The notes beneath the pieces are model-generated. The model did no database searches and had not been told where the DNA came from. It was given only the letters and a program-made list of their open reading frames with translations. A stretch of DNA of 64,000 nucleotides, from the NCBI RefSeq assembly GCF_004770055.1, contig NZ_RQEP01000019.1, forward strand, positions 744,001-808,000. The letters are read 5' to 3'. Origin of the DNA: Leptospira semungkisensis (lineage in GTDB: Bacteria > Spirochaetota > Leptospiria > Leptospirales > Leptospiraceae). Positions 8,461-18,009 of the stretch are shown piece after piece. Position 1 is the first letter of the stretch; each line of letters starts with the position of its first letter. A program made the position numbers and the translations under genes.

Positions 8461-10142
8461 AGTTCCTCCATATAGCGTCCGTCATACATGGTCACTAGTT
8501 CCTTTTGTAATTCTGTTGGCATCGCGTCCGGATTGATGGCACCGTTCCAGAATAATTCAGTTACTCTAATATAACCTTTCATATTCGGAGGAGGCATCAT
8601 GGGAGAAAGATTCTCTATCAATTCCAAGGTTCGTCGATCCTGGTCCGGATATACGGAATGCTCTACGAGTTGAACATCCACCACTTCCCCTTCCGGAGTG
8701 ATCGTATAAGCAACCACGCAAGAATAGTTTTGAGGTGCGCTTCTCCAATAATCCATAAAGGACTCATAGGTTCTCATCTTCGCGGAAATATAATTCGAAT
8801 ATGTAGGAGGAAGTTTCTTTCCACGGACCCGCTTGACTTCTCCTTTTACCCTTCCCTCTTCCGTGGGTTTTTCGTTCGGGAGTTTTTCTCCCATTTCAGA
8901 ATTAGGAGTGTCCGTGCCTGTGATCACTCCTCCGTTCAAGCCTTCCGTTTCTTCAGGAAGGTTTGGATCTATAAACCAATACTCTACTTGGTTCTCAGGA
9001 GTATAATGGCTGTTAGGTCTTCCCTTCTCTTCCTGTTTTTGGCGGCTCATCATGGTGGGGATGATAAGAATCAAACAGAGAATGATGAGGTGCACAAGCA
9101 CGCTTAACGCTAGATTGTTTGCAAATCCAGGTCTAAGCCCAGTGGTAGGAGCCTTGGCATGGAAGGATCTTCTAAGTAACCATCCAGAGAATAGACCAAC
9201 GGAGATGAATAATACCAATGTGACAAGCCAAGGCCAGAGAGTGGACGCCCAGGCAAAGAATTGTTTGTCTGAGATCCCTGGCTTCAAACCTAGAGCAGCT
9301 AAAAAACGGATCCCGAATGCAGGCTCTAAAAAGGAGAAGAAGAATGTGGCAAACAATAATAGAAGAAGAAGGAATACGAATAGGATCGGGAATCCTCTCC
9401 AAAGATTTCCGTTATAGATATGCCCCCATCCAGGAAGGATCATATCTCTGATCTTCGAGTTCCTTTGCTTGCGTAATGAAGAAGGCGAATTTCCCGTTTC
9501 AGAAGCGCGGGCATCTTTAGATTGTCTTACGAACCAGGCCCAGGGTCTTCTGAAAATAAAGACCGGTCTCTTGGCGGACATCATTCCGGCTAACGCGATT
9601 GTCCAAGGGAAAAAGACCCAAAGGCTCTCGGAGAATACCACAAAGGTAGCCATCTTAGTTCGGAAGATATCGTCGTAGGTAAAATATCCCGTGAACAGGA
9701 TCAAACAGATAAGAGCGATAAAAACCAGGATCGGATTTGTGATCGGAGGATTTCCTTCTCTCGATCTTAATCTGTTACGAACGAACCTGGCTTGCAGTAA
9801 AAGAATAGCAAGACCTGCAATAAATAGAACGGCAAGTACTCCAACTCCGTAAAATTTTGGTTCTTCTGGAGTGAGTAAGACTAAGGCATTAAAGATCTGC
9901 TCTGCTTCGGGAGAAAAAAGAAGAAGGAACTCCAACGGATAGAGAATGGAAGCGATCGCAATTTGTAATACGATAGAAGAAAATGCGGTCCTTCGGATTT
10001 CCTTATGATGAGGAAATGCAAATAAGACTCCGAGAGGAAAGAAAATACCAAAGCCTATAAACGGGGAAATCCATGAGAGAAAGTTGATCCCCCATGCGAC
10101 GACTTTTCTTTTTCGGGCATCGGCTGTTAGAGTCGCGAGCAT
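8457..10142 (-). CDS. Multi-spanning membrane protein with C-terminal TonB-like domain
   Basis: 561 residues from the ATG at 10142. A TTG 36 bases further upstream is possible but less likely. The first 360 residues hold about eight to ten transmembrane segments; one cytoplasmic section carries a PGWGHIYNGNLWRG motif like those seen in TM2/DUF5683-type membrane proteins. After the last segment (about 350-370) comes a Pro/Glu/Lys-rich linker. The final 110 residues resemble a TonB C-terminal fold (VVAYTITPEGEVVDVQLVEH, then a YPDQDRRTL helix and a closing strand). The layout suggests an inner-membrane protein reaching into the periplasm. It heads the PrsW-prmA operon and is divergent from glyS. 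Function unknown. Confidence 0.6.
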   Translation of the reverse strand: MLATLTADARKRKVVAWGINFLSWISPFIGFGIFFPLGVLFAFPHHKEIRRTAFSSIVLQIAIASILYPLEFLLLFSPEAEQIFNALVLLTPEEPKFYGVGVLAVLFIAGLAILLLQARFVRNRLRSREGNPPITNPILVFIALICLILFTGYFTYDDIFRTKMATFVVFSESLWVFFPWTIALAGMMSAKRPVFIFRRPWAWFVRQSKDARASETGNSPSSLRKQRNSKIRDMILPGWGHIYNGNLWRGFPILFVFLLLLLLFATFFFSFLEPAFGIRFLAALGLKPGISDKQFFAWASTLWPWLVTLVLFISVGLFSGWLLRRSFHAKAPTTGLRPGFANNLALSVLVHLIILCLILIIPTMMSRQKQEEKGRPNSHYTPENQVEYWFIDPNLPEETEGLNGGVITGTDTPNSEMGEKLPNEKPTEEGRVKGEVKRVRGKKLPPTYSNYISAKMRTYESFMDYWRSAPQNYSCVVAYTITPEGEVVDVQLVEHSVYPDQDRRTLELIENLSPMMPPPNMKGYIRVTELFWNGAINPDAMPTELQKELVTMYDGRYMEEL

Positions 10143-10247
10143 CCTTGTCCATTGGACCCCATCACGTTCCGGAAGCAAACAAGAATTGGCAAACTTCCTG
10201 GGAATTTAATACTTTATCGCGAATCCTATGCGAGAATCATTGGACTC

Positions 10248-11645
10248 ATGGAGAAAAAAGAAACCCTAGACGCCTCTCTTAAGGACATCGTGTCCGTTTG
10301 CAAACGAAGAGGTTTTGTATACCCAGGATCCGAGATCTACGGAGGTCTTTCTAACACGTTCGATTACGGTCCGTACGGAGCCGAGCTTCTCCATAACTTA
10401 AAAAGGCTCTGGTGGAAACACTTCGTTCATCTGAGAGAGGACGTAGTCGGTTTGGATTCTTCTATCCTACTCAATCCGAAAGTTTGGGAAGCTTCCGGAC
10501 ACGTTTCTAATTTTAACGATCCTCTTATCGATTGCAAGAATTGTAAGACTAGAATTCGCGCAGACAAATTCTTAGAAGACCAAAAGGGAGAAGGTGCCGC
10601 AACCGGACTCACCTTGGAAAAAATGAACGAAGTCATTAAGGCAGGAAATTTCGCCTGTCCAAGTTGCGGGAATCGAGGCACTTTTACGGAAGCCAGAGAC
10701 TTCAACCTGATGTTCAAGACTTCTCACGGAGCTTCCGCAGAAGATTCACAGGATATCTATCTTCGTCCCGAGACTGCGCAAGGTATCTTCATTAATTTCA
10801 AAAACGTAATATCTACTACTCGAAATAAGATCCCATTCGGGATCGCTCAGATCGGAAAATCCTTTCGAAACGAGATCATGGCCAGACAGTTTGTCTTCAG
10901 AACCAGAGAGTTCGAGCAAATGGAAATGGAATTCTTCTGCGAGCCAGGCACCCAAAAAGAATGGTTCTCTCATTGGGTGGATTATTGCCTTCGATTCCTC
11001 ATTGAGCAAGTAGGCTTGAAGAAGGAAAACTTAAAAATCAGAGAACATGAGAAGGAAGAACTCTCCTTCTACAGTGAAGCCACTTCCGACATCGAATACA
11101 AATACGGATTCGGTTGGGGAGAGCTTTGGGGCATTGCTTCCAGAACGGACTATGATCTTGGCCAGCACGAGAAATTCTCCGGAGAAGATCTGAAATACCA
11201 AGATCAGGCTGCAAATAAGAAATACGTTCCGTACGTAGTAGAGCCTGCCTTAGGATTGAATCGACTCTTCTTAGCCACTGTAACAGATGCTTATGCCGAA
11301 GAGAAATTAGCTGATGGCGAAACAAGAACTGTACTTAGATTCTCTCCTAAGATCGCTCCTGTGAAAGTCGGTATCTTTCCTCTTATGAAGAAGGATGGGC
11401 TCCCAGAACTCGCAAAATCTATTTACGCTGATCTTTCCAATCTAGGAAATATGGAATACGATGAAGGAGGCGCAATCGGTAAGAGATATCGTAGACAAGA
11501 CGAGATCGGAACTCCGTATTGCATTACTGTGGATTACGATTCCTTAAAGGACCAAACTGTAACGGTTCGAGAAAGAGATAGCATGTCTCAGGAAAGGGTC
11601 GCAATCTCTTCTCTCAAATCCTATTTTGCGGATAGGCTTCTCTAA
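10248..11645 (+). CDS. glyS: Glycyl-tRNA synthetase, dimeric class II type
   Basis: 465 residues from the ATG at 10248; a longer frame opens upstream but its first 32 codons are not conserved. Class II motifs are clear: motif 2 around FRNEIMARQFVFRTREFEQ and motif 3 around GLNRLFLA. The opening SEIYGGLSNTFDYGPYG is typical of the alpha2 (eukaryote-like) GlyRS rather than the GlyQ/GlyS tetramer. A CxxC...CxxC insert (CKNCKT, CPSC) could bind zinc. It charges tRNA-Gly. Transcribed alone and divergent from the membrane-protein operon. Confidence 0.97.
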   Translation: MEKKETLDASLKDIVSVCKRRGFVYPGSEIYGGLSNTFDYGPYGAELLHNLKRLWWKHFVHLREDVVGLDSSILLNPKVWEASGHVSNFNDPLIDCKNCKTRIRADKFLEDQKGEGAATGLTLEKMNEVIKAGNFACPSCGNRGTFTEARDFNLMFKTSHGASAEDSQDIYLRPETAQGIFINFKNVISTTRNKIPFGIAQIGKSFRNEIMARQFVFRTREFEQMEMEFFCEPGTQKEWFSHWVDYCLRFLIEQVGLKKENLKIREHEKEELSFYSEATSDIEYKYGFGWGELWGIASRTDYDLGQHEKFSGEDLKYQDQAANKKYVPYVVEPALGLNRLFLATVTDAYAEEKLADGETRTVLRFSPKIAPVKVGIFPLMKKDGLPELAKSIYADLSNLGNMEYDEGGAIGKRYRRQDEIGTPYCITVDYDSLKDQTVTVRERDSMSQERVAISSLKSYFADRLL

Positions 11646-11652
11646 GAATTTC

Positions 11653-12477
11653 CTACGGAGTGTAATCACGAATATCCGTGATGCACTCCGATCCGAAGAT
11701 CAAAGGATTTGTACCTGGACTAAAACTATCCACTCGGTCGTCGCCTAAAGCCCAATACATCCCGCAGCTCGTATTCGTACAATGATTTCCATGAGCAGTA
11801 TCCTGGTGATCCGAAGAAAGAGGGATCCCGGTATTCACAAGACCTAGAGCATGACCCAACTCATGGGTCACAGTCATTTGCTCCGCTTTTCTTACCTTGT
11901 CCGGAGAAAGGTTATCTTGGAAGTGGTTTATAATTTCCTTAAATACAAAAACGGTAGGAGCTCCTATCCCGAATGCCCCGGAAACAGTAACTGCGATCAC
12001 TCCCGAATTTTCCGCCAGGGAACCCTTGACGAACACTACAAAGAATTTTGCAGATTGAAAGTTAGAATCTTCTGCCTTGTATTTTGGAACGAGTGCCAAG
12101 AGTTGATTGATCGTCCAAGTAGATCTTCCCTGGTCCGGAAATTCCGACATGGAGCTTAGATCTGTGGGAACTGTTACGTTCACAGTATAACCCCTGTCTG
12201 CGAACGCATTTATTAGATTACTCTCAGTCACGCTCCACACAGAAGTCGTAGGAGCAACGGCAAAATTCCCAGTATTAGGCTCCGCTCCGTCCTCGTATGC
12301 AATCTCCACACTTGCAGAGCGGGTGGTTGAGAAATAGACGGAAGAACGATCAGGGTCGCTTAGGATCAAATAATCCAGGGCCAACAGGCCTTGCAAAATG
12401 GGAGAAGTTTCCCCTTTTTGATTTTCGCAATTGGAACAGAGTAATATAAGGAGAAGTAAAAGCGCACGAAAAAACAT
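11653..12477 (-). CDS. Putative lipoprotein zinc metalloprotease (metzincin-like)
   Basis: 274 residues. Hydrophobic leader with lipobox cysteine around residue 14-17 (LLCSNC). The zinc motif HELGHALGLVN occupies 205-215; N215 stands where classical metzincins have their third histidine. An insert of about 15 residues follows, then HxxHCxxxxCGM (H229-M240), which looks like the displaced third ligand and Met-turn. This arrangement resembles bacterial secreted proteases with a VN-type extension. It is probably a surface or periplasmic peptidase. Convergent with glyS, only 7 bases apart. Confidence 0.7.
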   Translation of the reverse strand: MFFRALLLLLILLCSNCENQKGETSPILQGLLALDYLILSDPDRSSVYFSTTRSASVEIAYEDGAEPNTGNFAVAPTTSVWSVTESNLINAFADRGYTVNVTVPTDLSSMSEFPDQGRSTWTINQLLALVPKYKAEDSNFQSAKFFVVFVKGSLAENSGVIAVTVSGAFGIGAPTVFVFKEIINHFQDNLSPDKVRKAEQMTVTHELGHALGLVNTGIPLSSDHQDTAHGNHCTNTSCGMYWALGDDRVDSFSPGTNPLIFGSECITDIRDYTP

Positions 12478-12604
12478 AATGCTTTATTTAGATAACAAAT
12501 CTAAAGAGAAGATTTGCAATTATTTGGACTTGGGAAGATCCAAGTTTCCAACGAACCTGTAAAAAATACTCCACAGATCAAACCAGTTTTAGAAGATCAA
12601 GAAG

Positions 12605-13090
12605 ATGCAAAAAGAAACTTTAACGATTCGGCAAATCCTACCGGAAAACAGAGAGGCAGTAATCGAACTCGTAAACCAATTCTTTCGAATGGTGAATCGT
12701 TTTCAACTAGATGGAGTCTTTCGGATTCGCCCGAGAGCGGCCGCCAAAATGGTAGATATTTATCTCAAACTTCGAGGAACGGATAAGATCGTTTTCATCG
12801 GGGGTTTTGTGGAAGAAGAACTGGTTTCTATTTTGATCGCAAGGGTAGAAGAAAAACCCTATCTCGAGGAAGAACAGAATCTATTCATAGACCTGGCAAT
12901 CACCAAACAAGGCAAAAGAAAATCAGGCTACATGAAACCTCTCGTGGAAGAAACCTTTCGATGGGCAAAAGAAAAAGGGATCTTAGCAATCGAACTCAGA
13001 GCAATCTCTGAGAATGAAGGCGCAGTAGAATTCTGGAAGAAGATGGGATTCGATCCGTTTTATGTGAGATTCAGGAAGCTAGTACAGTAA
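12605..13090 (+). CDS. GNAT-family N-acetyltransferase
   Basis: 161 residues of GNAT fold: an N-terminal TIRQILPEN strand and helix, a central beta strand with LFIDLAITKQGKRKSGYMKPL, where a Q/RxxGxG/A-like acetyl-CoA loop would sit (KQGKRKSGY), and a C-terminal NEGAVEFWKKMGF motif typical of the superfamily. It transfers an acetyl group to an unknown amine. Cytoplasmic. It stands alone between the metalloprotease gene and a repeat element. Confidence 0.8.
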   Translation: MQKETLTIRQILPENREAVIELVNQFFRMVNRFQLDGVFRIRPRAAAKMVDIYLKLRGTDKIVFIGGFVEEELVSILIARVEEKPYLEEEQNLFIDLAITKQGKRKSGYMKPLVEETFRWAKEKGILAIELRAISENEGAVEFWKKMGFDPFYVRFRKLVQ

Positions 13091-13111
13091 TTTAGTTAAT
13101 TCGATGCGACG

Positions 13112-13175
13112 GCCCCCACCCATCTTCGGGATCGGGGGGAGTGGCCCGTGGGTTCGCAAAAAAATCCCTATCACA
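13112..13175 (-). repeat. GC-rich dispersed repeat, copy 1
   Basis: The core at 13112-13152 shares an identical or near-identical 41-bp sequence with copies at 48644-48684 (opposite strand) and 63748-63788. It contains facing C-runs and G-runs around an ATCTTCGGGAT hairpin tip, then GTGGCCCGTGGG. Similarity continues into an AT-rich AAAATCCCTATCA tail (to 13175). It lies between a GNAT gene and the end of hppA. Confidence 0.85.
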
Positions 13176-13211
13176 GATCTCGCTTTCTAACAAGAAAAAT
13201 CCGAAAATTGG

Positions 13212-13231
13212 AACTGGGCGCCTTATCGCCT
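13212..13231 (-). repeat. Companion motif of the dispersed repeat, copy 1
   Basis: Read on the minus strand this is AGGCGATAAGGCGCCCAGTT, an exact 20-bp match to 28050-28069 on the plus strand. In both places it lies 35-36 bp from the AT-rich end of a GC-rich repeat, in the same relative orientation. Confidence 0.8.
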
Positions 13232-13266
13232 AAAAGAGAGATTTTGCGTATTTGGAAGTTTCAATA

Positions 13267-13291
13267 AAAAAGGGGCCTTACGACCCCTTCT
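13267..13291 (-). terminator. Terminator of hppA
   Basis: Minus-strand hairpin AAGGGG...CCCCTT with a loop of about 8 bases and a following T run, 26 bases beyond the hppA stop. Confidence 0.85.
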
Positions 13292-13316
13292 TCTATTCCA
13301 GAATTTGAATATTCTA

Positions 13317-15431
13317 TTATTGGAATAAGCGAAGTAGCAATCCACCTTGGTGAACGAAGAACTCCGCAAACACTAAGCTTGTGATCGCCATCAACTTGAT
13401 CAAGATATTGATAGAAGGACCAGAAGTATCTTTCAAAGGATCTCCTACGGTATCTCCCACAACAGCAGCCTTGTGTTGGTCGGAACCTTTTCCACCAGCC
13501 GCTTTCTCGATGTATTTCTTAGCGTTGTCCCAACCGCCACCTGAGTTCGCAGAAGAGATTGCGAGAACCACACCAGCAACCAATGCACCTGCCAGAACTC
13601 CTGCAAGAGACTTGATCCCGAACAGATAACCGACTACGATCGGAGTGAGAAGAACAAGTAGTCCCGGAGCGATCATTTCACGAAGTGCAGCAGTAGTAGA
13701 AATATCTACACAACGCTTGTAGTCAGGCTTCGCCTTTCCTTCCATGATCCCAGGGATCTCGCGGAATTGCTTTCTTACTTCTTCGACCATGTCAACTGCT
13801 GCCTTACCGACAGACTTCATAGTCATAGCGGTAAATACGAAAGGAAGCATTGCTCCAAAGAGAAGTCCTCCGAACACTTCCGCGTTCAGAATGTCCAGAC
13901 CGTGAGTTCCTGTTCTCGTAATGAATGCCGCAAATAAAGCGAGAGAGGTCAGAGCCGCAGAACCGATCGCGAAACCTTTTCCGATAGCAGCAGTAGTATT
14001 TCCTGCGGCGTCCAAGGTATCCGTTCTATTACGAACTTCTTTTCCTAATTCCGCCATCTCAGCGATCCCACCTGCGTTATCCGAAACAGGACCGTAAGCG
14101 TCGATAGTAAGTCCGATCGCAATTGTAGAGATCATTCCAAGCGCTGCGATCGCAATCCCATACATTCCTGCGAGAATATTCGCAGTCACGATAGTGATCA
14201 CAAGAAGAAGAACAGGAACCACAGAACTCTGATAACCTAAAGCCAAACCGTAGATGATATTCGTAGCAGCTCCAGTCTTGGAAGCGTCTACAACCTCTCT
14301 GACAGGCTTATAAGAATGAGAAGTATAATACTCTGTGATCAAACCGATAAACATTCCGGAGAAAAGACCTACTACCAAGGAAATGAAAACGTTCCATTTG
14401 GTGATGGTTTTTCCGGCGATCTCGAAAGAATCCACCATGTATTTGTCAGTAACGAAATACATTGCAGCGCCTACGAGAAGAGTAGAAACCCAAAGTTGGA
14501 TTTTTAGGACCTTCTCCACATTTCCTCCTTCTTTCACAGAAGCGATAAAGGAAGTTAAAAGAGAAGCAGGGATCCCGAAAGCGGAGATAAGAAGAGGATA
14601 TAAAAGAGCGTCCACATTTCCAGAAAGAGCAGAAGCGGTAGCACCGATCACAAGAGCCGCGCAAGTTGCCTCTGCGCAAGAACCGAATAGGTCGGCTCCC
14701 ATTCCAGCAACGTCACCTACGTTGTCGCCCACGTTATCCGCAATTGTAGCAGGGTTACGAGGATCATCTTCAGGAATTCCTTTCTCTACTTTTCCGACCA
14801 AGTCAGCGCCTACGTCTGCAGCTTTGGTATAGATACCGCCGCCTACTCTACCGAATAGAGCCACTGCGGAGCCACCCAAACCGAAACCAGCAAGAGCTTC
14901 CATTAGGAAAAGCTTACTTACATTCGGGAATAAGTTGGTATAAAGCAAGAAGAGTCCGATCATTCCAAGAACTGCAAGTCCTACGAGACCGAATCCCATA
15001 ACTGCTCCAGAGTCAAAAGCGACTCGGAATGCCTTGCTCATGGAAGTCTTAGCCGCTTGTGCGGTTCTTACGTTCCCTGCGGTCGCGATCTTCATTCCGA
15101 TAAAACCGGAAAGACAGGAGATCAAGGCTCCTGCAACGAATGCGAGAGCAGTGAATAGACCATCATTAAAATCCGGAGTCTCCGGATTGTCCAAAAGGAA
15201 GAAGATCAAAACTGCCATAAAGGCGATGAAGAGAGAGATAGTCTTATATTCTCTCACGAGGAAGGCCATTGCACCTTCGGAGATCGCGGAAGAAATTTCG
15301 ATTAATTTCTTGGATTCTGGGTCTTTTCCGCCCTCTGTGCCAATGGTAATCCTGGTGACCTTCAATGTATAAACTACGGCGGTCAAAATAGCCAGGAAGG
15401 CAAAAGACAGAATAATCGTAACAGAATTCAT
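13317..15431 (-). CDS. hppA: Membrane-bound K+-dependent pyrophosphatase (ion pump)
   Basis: 704 residues, about 16 transmembrane segments. The pyrophosphate-binding signature [11 protein letters not shown] is at 206-216, followed by the acidic DNVGDNVGD loop, with a matching second acidic loop near the C-terminus. GNTTAA at 477-482 has alanine where K+-independent enzymes have lysine, so this is the K+-dependent class. The protein couples PPi hydrolysis to H+ or Na+ transport across the inner membrane; the sequence read here does not let me decide which ion. Stand-alone gene with its own terminator, divergent from a TPR gene. Confidence 0.95.
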   Translation of the reverse strand: MNSVTIILSFAFLAILTAVVYTLKVTRITIGTEGGKDPESKKLIEISSAISEGAMAFLVREYKTISLFIAFMAVLIFFLLDNPETPDFNDGLFTALAFVAGALISCLSGFIGMKIATAGNVRTAQAAKTSMSKAFRVAFDSGAVMGFGLVGLAVLGMIGLFLLYTNLFPNVSKLFLMEALAGFGLGGSAVALFGRVGGGIYTKAADVGADLVGKVEKGIPEDDPRNPATIADNVGDNVGDVAGMGADLFGSCAEATCAALVIGATASALSGNVDALLYPLLISAFGIPASLLTSFIASVKEGGNVEKVLKIQLWVSTLLVGAAMYFVTDKYMVDSFEIAGKTITKWNVFISLVVGLFSGMFIGLITEYYTSHSYKPVREVVDASKTGAATNIIYGLALGYQSSVVPVLLLVITIVTANILAGMYGIAIAALGMISTIAIGLTIDAYGPVSDNAGGIAEMAELGKEVRNRTDTLDAAGNTTAAIGKGFAIGSAALTSLALFAAFITRTGTHGLDILNAEVFGGLLFGAMLPFVFTAMTMKSVGKAAVDMVEEVRKQFREIPGIMEGKAKPDYKRCVDISTTAALREMIAPGLLVLLTPIVVGYLFGIKSLAGVLAGALVAGVVLAISSANSGGGWDNAKKYIEKAAGGKGSDQHKAAVVGDTVGDPLKDTSGPSINILIKLMAITSLVFAEFFVHQGGLLLRLFQ

Positions 15432-15478
15432 TCTGGGAAACCTCTTGTTTTTTTTAAAATTTCCGATGATTTAAAAAG

Positions 15479-16672
15479 ATGGGATCGAGCTTGTCTAAAA
15501 CAGTGCGACTTACACTTTCCGTTTGGTTCTTTTTAGTTATTTGCACTATAAAATCGGTCCTGGCCTTGAGTTCAACCTTTTCTTGGGAAGAGCTGATCCA
15601 GCAGGCAGCCGAGGAGGCTTTGCGGGGAAGATACCAACAAGCCTTAGAAAAATTACAAATCGCAGACGAGACCGGAGAGCCTAGAGACTTCAGATACTAT
15701 TGGATCTTGGGGAAGACCCTGCACGGAAAGGGAGACGAATTAGAAGCGCTCAAGAGTTTTGAGACAAGCCTCAGAATGAATCCAGACCAACCAAAGATCT
15801 TGCAGGAGATGACGGATCTATATGATTCTCTTCGTTTTCCGAATAAGGCCTTGGATACTGCAAGAGTTCTTCTTGCTAAGGATCCGGAGAATCGAGAGCT
15901 GAGATACAGAGCTCTTCTTTGGTCTTCTCGCATCGGAAATTTGGAATATTATAGAGCGGCACTTCAAGAATTAGAAACCAACAATCCTTATCTTGCAGAT
16001 GAACAGGCCCTCTTAGACGAGATCACCGGTTTTCAAAAAGCAGGAAAATTGGACGACTCCATCGCAAGATGCAAACGCTTCCTCCCCTTCTTTCCGAGAA
16101 ACAAGAATCTACACAGACTCTGCCTACTCTCTTATAAATCCAAGGATGCAAGTCTATACGAAGAAGGACTGATCCAAAGAGCCGTCATCTTTAGAGATGA
16201 ACCCATCTATCATCATATTTTAAGCATGGAATATTTGGACCAGAGAAGATTCGTTGAATCTGCGGCCCTGGCGAGAAGAGCATTGCTATTAGCACTTAGA
16301 AAAGCACCATTTCCGGATAAGGATTATCTTCTTCCATTAAGAAGATATTATATACAGATCGGTTCTGATTCAGGGATCCAGGCAACAGAGCTTTTGGAAG
16401 AAGTCATTCGCAACAAAAAGAACTTAAGCACAGAGGAATGGAGCGTACTCTTAAATCATTCTTCCTATAATTGGGAAGTACTTGCATTTGCATTAAAGGC
16501 TCTGCCTGAACTCGAGCCGGACGAAAAGGTCAGGATCATTTCGAGAGAATGGAGAGAATCGTATAAAAATCTAAAATTGCAGGAATTAGAAAAGGATCTC
16601 TCTCGTTTTGCCGGCCCCTATCATCTGGACAAGAGCTTTCAATTCTACTTAGAGAACGCTTTGGCAGAATAA
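15479..16672 (+). CDS. TPR-repeat protein, exported or membrane-anchored
   Basis: 397 residues. Hydrophobic segment at residues about 9-30 (signal peptide or anchor). Several tetratricopeptide-like helix pairs follow: about 45-75 (AAEEALRGRYQQALEKL), 80-105 (WILGKTLHGKGDELEALKSF) and 110-140, with weaker ones to about residue 290. TPRs mediate protein contacts; the partner is unknown. The start is 48 bases from the divergent hppA start, so the two share a promoter region. Confidence 0.7.
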   Translation: MGSSLSKTVRLTLSVWFFLVICTIKSVLALSSTFSWEELIQQAAEEALRGRYQQALEKLQIADETGEPRDFRYYWILGKTLHGKGDELEALKSFETSLRMNPDQPKILQEMTDLYDSLRFPNKALDTARVLLAKDPENRELRYRALLWSSRIGNLEYYRAALQELETNNPYLADEQALLDEITGFQKAGKLDDSIARCKRFLPFFPRNKNLHRLCLLSYKSKDASLYEEGLIQRAVIFRDEPIYHHILSMEYLDQRRFVESAALARRALLLALRKAPFPDKDYLLPLRRYYIQIGSDSGIQATELLEEVIRNKKNLSTEEWSVLLNHSSYNWEVLAFALKALPELEPDEKVRIISREWRESYKNLKLQELEKDLSRFAGPYHLDKSFQFYLENALAE

Positions 16673-16687
16673 AGTGAAATCTATCAA

Positions 16688-17281
16688 CTATAAGCGTTGC
16701 CAGGCCGCTGAGTAAGCGCCAATAAGATCTCCTAATTGATATCCAAAGGATCGATCTTCCGGATATCGCCTTTTTATCTCCGTCTTCAACTCCGCAGAGA
16801 TTTTTTCCGCAGCTCCATGACATTTTAAGCAAACTGGATCATTCACGTAGATTGGCCGCATGAAATAGAGAGATTTTGCAGAGCTGTCAGAAAATACAAA
16901 GGCAGGAGTATCCTTGGAAGCAAATTCTTTCCAATCTGCAAATACTTTCCCTTCCCAATCCTTGGGTAAATGATCCGGGTTCCTACTTTTTTCAGACACT
17001 CTACGAATAACCAATTTGGGATACGAAGCGGCGATATATCTTTCCTTCTCTTCTGAGAAAGTGCGGCAGGTATCAAGAGATGCAAGGACTCCCTTCTTAC
17101 GAATTGATTCTTGCAAATCCTTAGTCAAACTCTCCTCAGATTCATAAAAAAGCTTCGCAAGGATTGCTTTCTTTTCCGTATCCTGTTCTCTATTACAAAA
17201 TGCGAATGTACTCAAATTTATGCAGGCAATCGAGACTATAAAACAGATTTTTTTTAATTGGATCGTTCGGAAAAATTTCAC
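16688..17281 (-). CDS. DUF3365 (Tll0287-like) haem-type protein, exported
   Basis: The best start is GTG at 17281: AGGA lies 7 bases before it and a signal sequence follows directly (VKFFRTIQLKK, then a hydrophobic core and a cysteine near residue 29, possibly a lipobox). The longer frame from 17401 puts 40 polar residues before the signal. The 197-residue product has CLKCH (C151, C154, H155), a c-type haem site, in the C-terminal YVNDPVCLKCHG context typical of DUF3365. Such proteins are periplasmic redox or haem sensors. It converges with the TPR gene (15 bases apart). Confidence 0.75.
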   Translation of the reverse strand: MKFFRTIQLKKICFIVSIACINLSTFAFCNREQDTEKKAILAKLFYESEESLTKDLQESIRKKGVLASLDTCRTFSEEKERYIAASYPKLVIRRVSEKSRNPDHLPKDWEGKVFADWKEFASKDTPAFVFSDSSAKSLYFMRPIYVNDPVCLKCHGAAEKISAELKTEIKRRYPEDRSFGYQLGDLIGAYSAAWQRL

Positions 17282-17470
17282 GAAGCAATCCTGTATTTCG
17301 AACTCTTTTTGCCAACTAGTATAATCTTGGTTACATATTCGAACATCTATAGTTTTATTCGCAAATTTTTCAAAAAGTGTTCTGTTCAAATTAAAATCCA
17401 TGGTTTTTTAAGATTTAAAGGAAATTTCAAGTTGATTACAATATTCTAAAGGTTTCACTTGCCCGTTAGC

Positions 17471-17514
17471 CGTAATTTCTGAGATTTTAATTTAGGAAAT
17501 TACGAGTTTATAAT
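17471..17514 (+). promoter_or_regulatory. Candidate promoter with inverted-repeat operator before the TRL-like genes
   Basis: Perfect 9-bp inverted repeat CGTAATTTC / GAAATTACG (17471-17479 and 17496-17504) with a 16-base gap, followed 4 bases later by a consensus -10 box TATAAT (17509-17514). The -35 region is weak, which suits a regulator-dependent or regulated promoter. The ATG at 17529 gives a very short leader. Confidence 0.5.
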
Positions 17515-17528
17515 AGGATAAAGGTTGA

Positions 17529-18002
17529 ATGAAGATTAAATTACTTATTTTCAGCTGTTTTTTATTACTAGGGTTTGTTAATTGCACTGGAGCGAATTTT
17601 GGAAACGTCATAGGTGCTACTCCAAACACAAATCCTACTAAAAATTATGGGTTACCTCTAGGCTTAAGCCCACTCGTTACGAAAGGTGCATATCTGATTC
17701 ACAGCGGGGATATACCAGGTCAAATCGGTTTCAATGCGGAAGTGACTTTAACTGGAACAGCTTGCAGCAGAAGTATCCTCGGCTTAGTTGCTTTTGGTGA
17801 TTCTTCATTAACAGCTGCTAAAGCAAATGGAAAGATCACTAAGATCGCAGCAGTGAATTATGAGCAGTTTGCAGTGTTAGAAGGTGTTTATCATAGTTTC
17901 TGCACTGTTGTTTCAGGAAATGCTGGTTCTATCTCTAGCAATCCTGGCGGTACTACTCCGGTACTCACAGCCGATCCAGCTCTAACCCCTAAAAAAAGAT
18001 AA
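17529..18002 (+). CDS. TRL-like family lipoprotein (first of three)
   Basis: 157 residues. Signal peptide with lipobox GFVNC (C20). The mature part has the TRL core: TACSRSILGLVAFGDSS, then alternating small residues and KITKIAAVNYE, then a FCTVVSG end motif with the second conserved cysteine. A Gly/Thr/Pro-rich tail of about 25 residues follows that the other two copies lack. The family's function is unknown. First of three adjacent relatives on the same strand. Confidence 0.75.
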   Translation: MKIKLLIFSCFLLLGFVNCTGANFGNVIGATPNTNPTKNYGLPLGLSPLVTKGAYLIHSGDIPGQIGFNAEVTLTGTACSRSILGLVAFGDSSLTAAKANGKITKIAAVNYEQFAVLEGVYHSFCTVVSGNAGSISSNPGGTTPVLTADPALTPKKR

Positions 18003-18009
18003 TCTAAAG

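Noticed and set aside
8658..9107. 149-codon frame opposite the TonB-like gene
   Set aside because: Composition and lack of ribosome site fit a shadow of the real minus-strand gene.
14335..14832. 165-codon frame opposite hppA
   Set aside because: Antisense shadow of the highly conserved pyrophosphatase, Pro/Ala/Thr-rich with no start signal.
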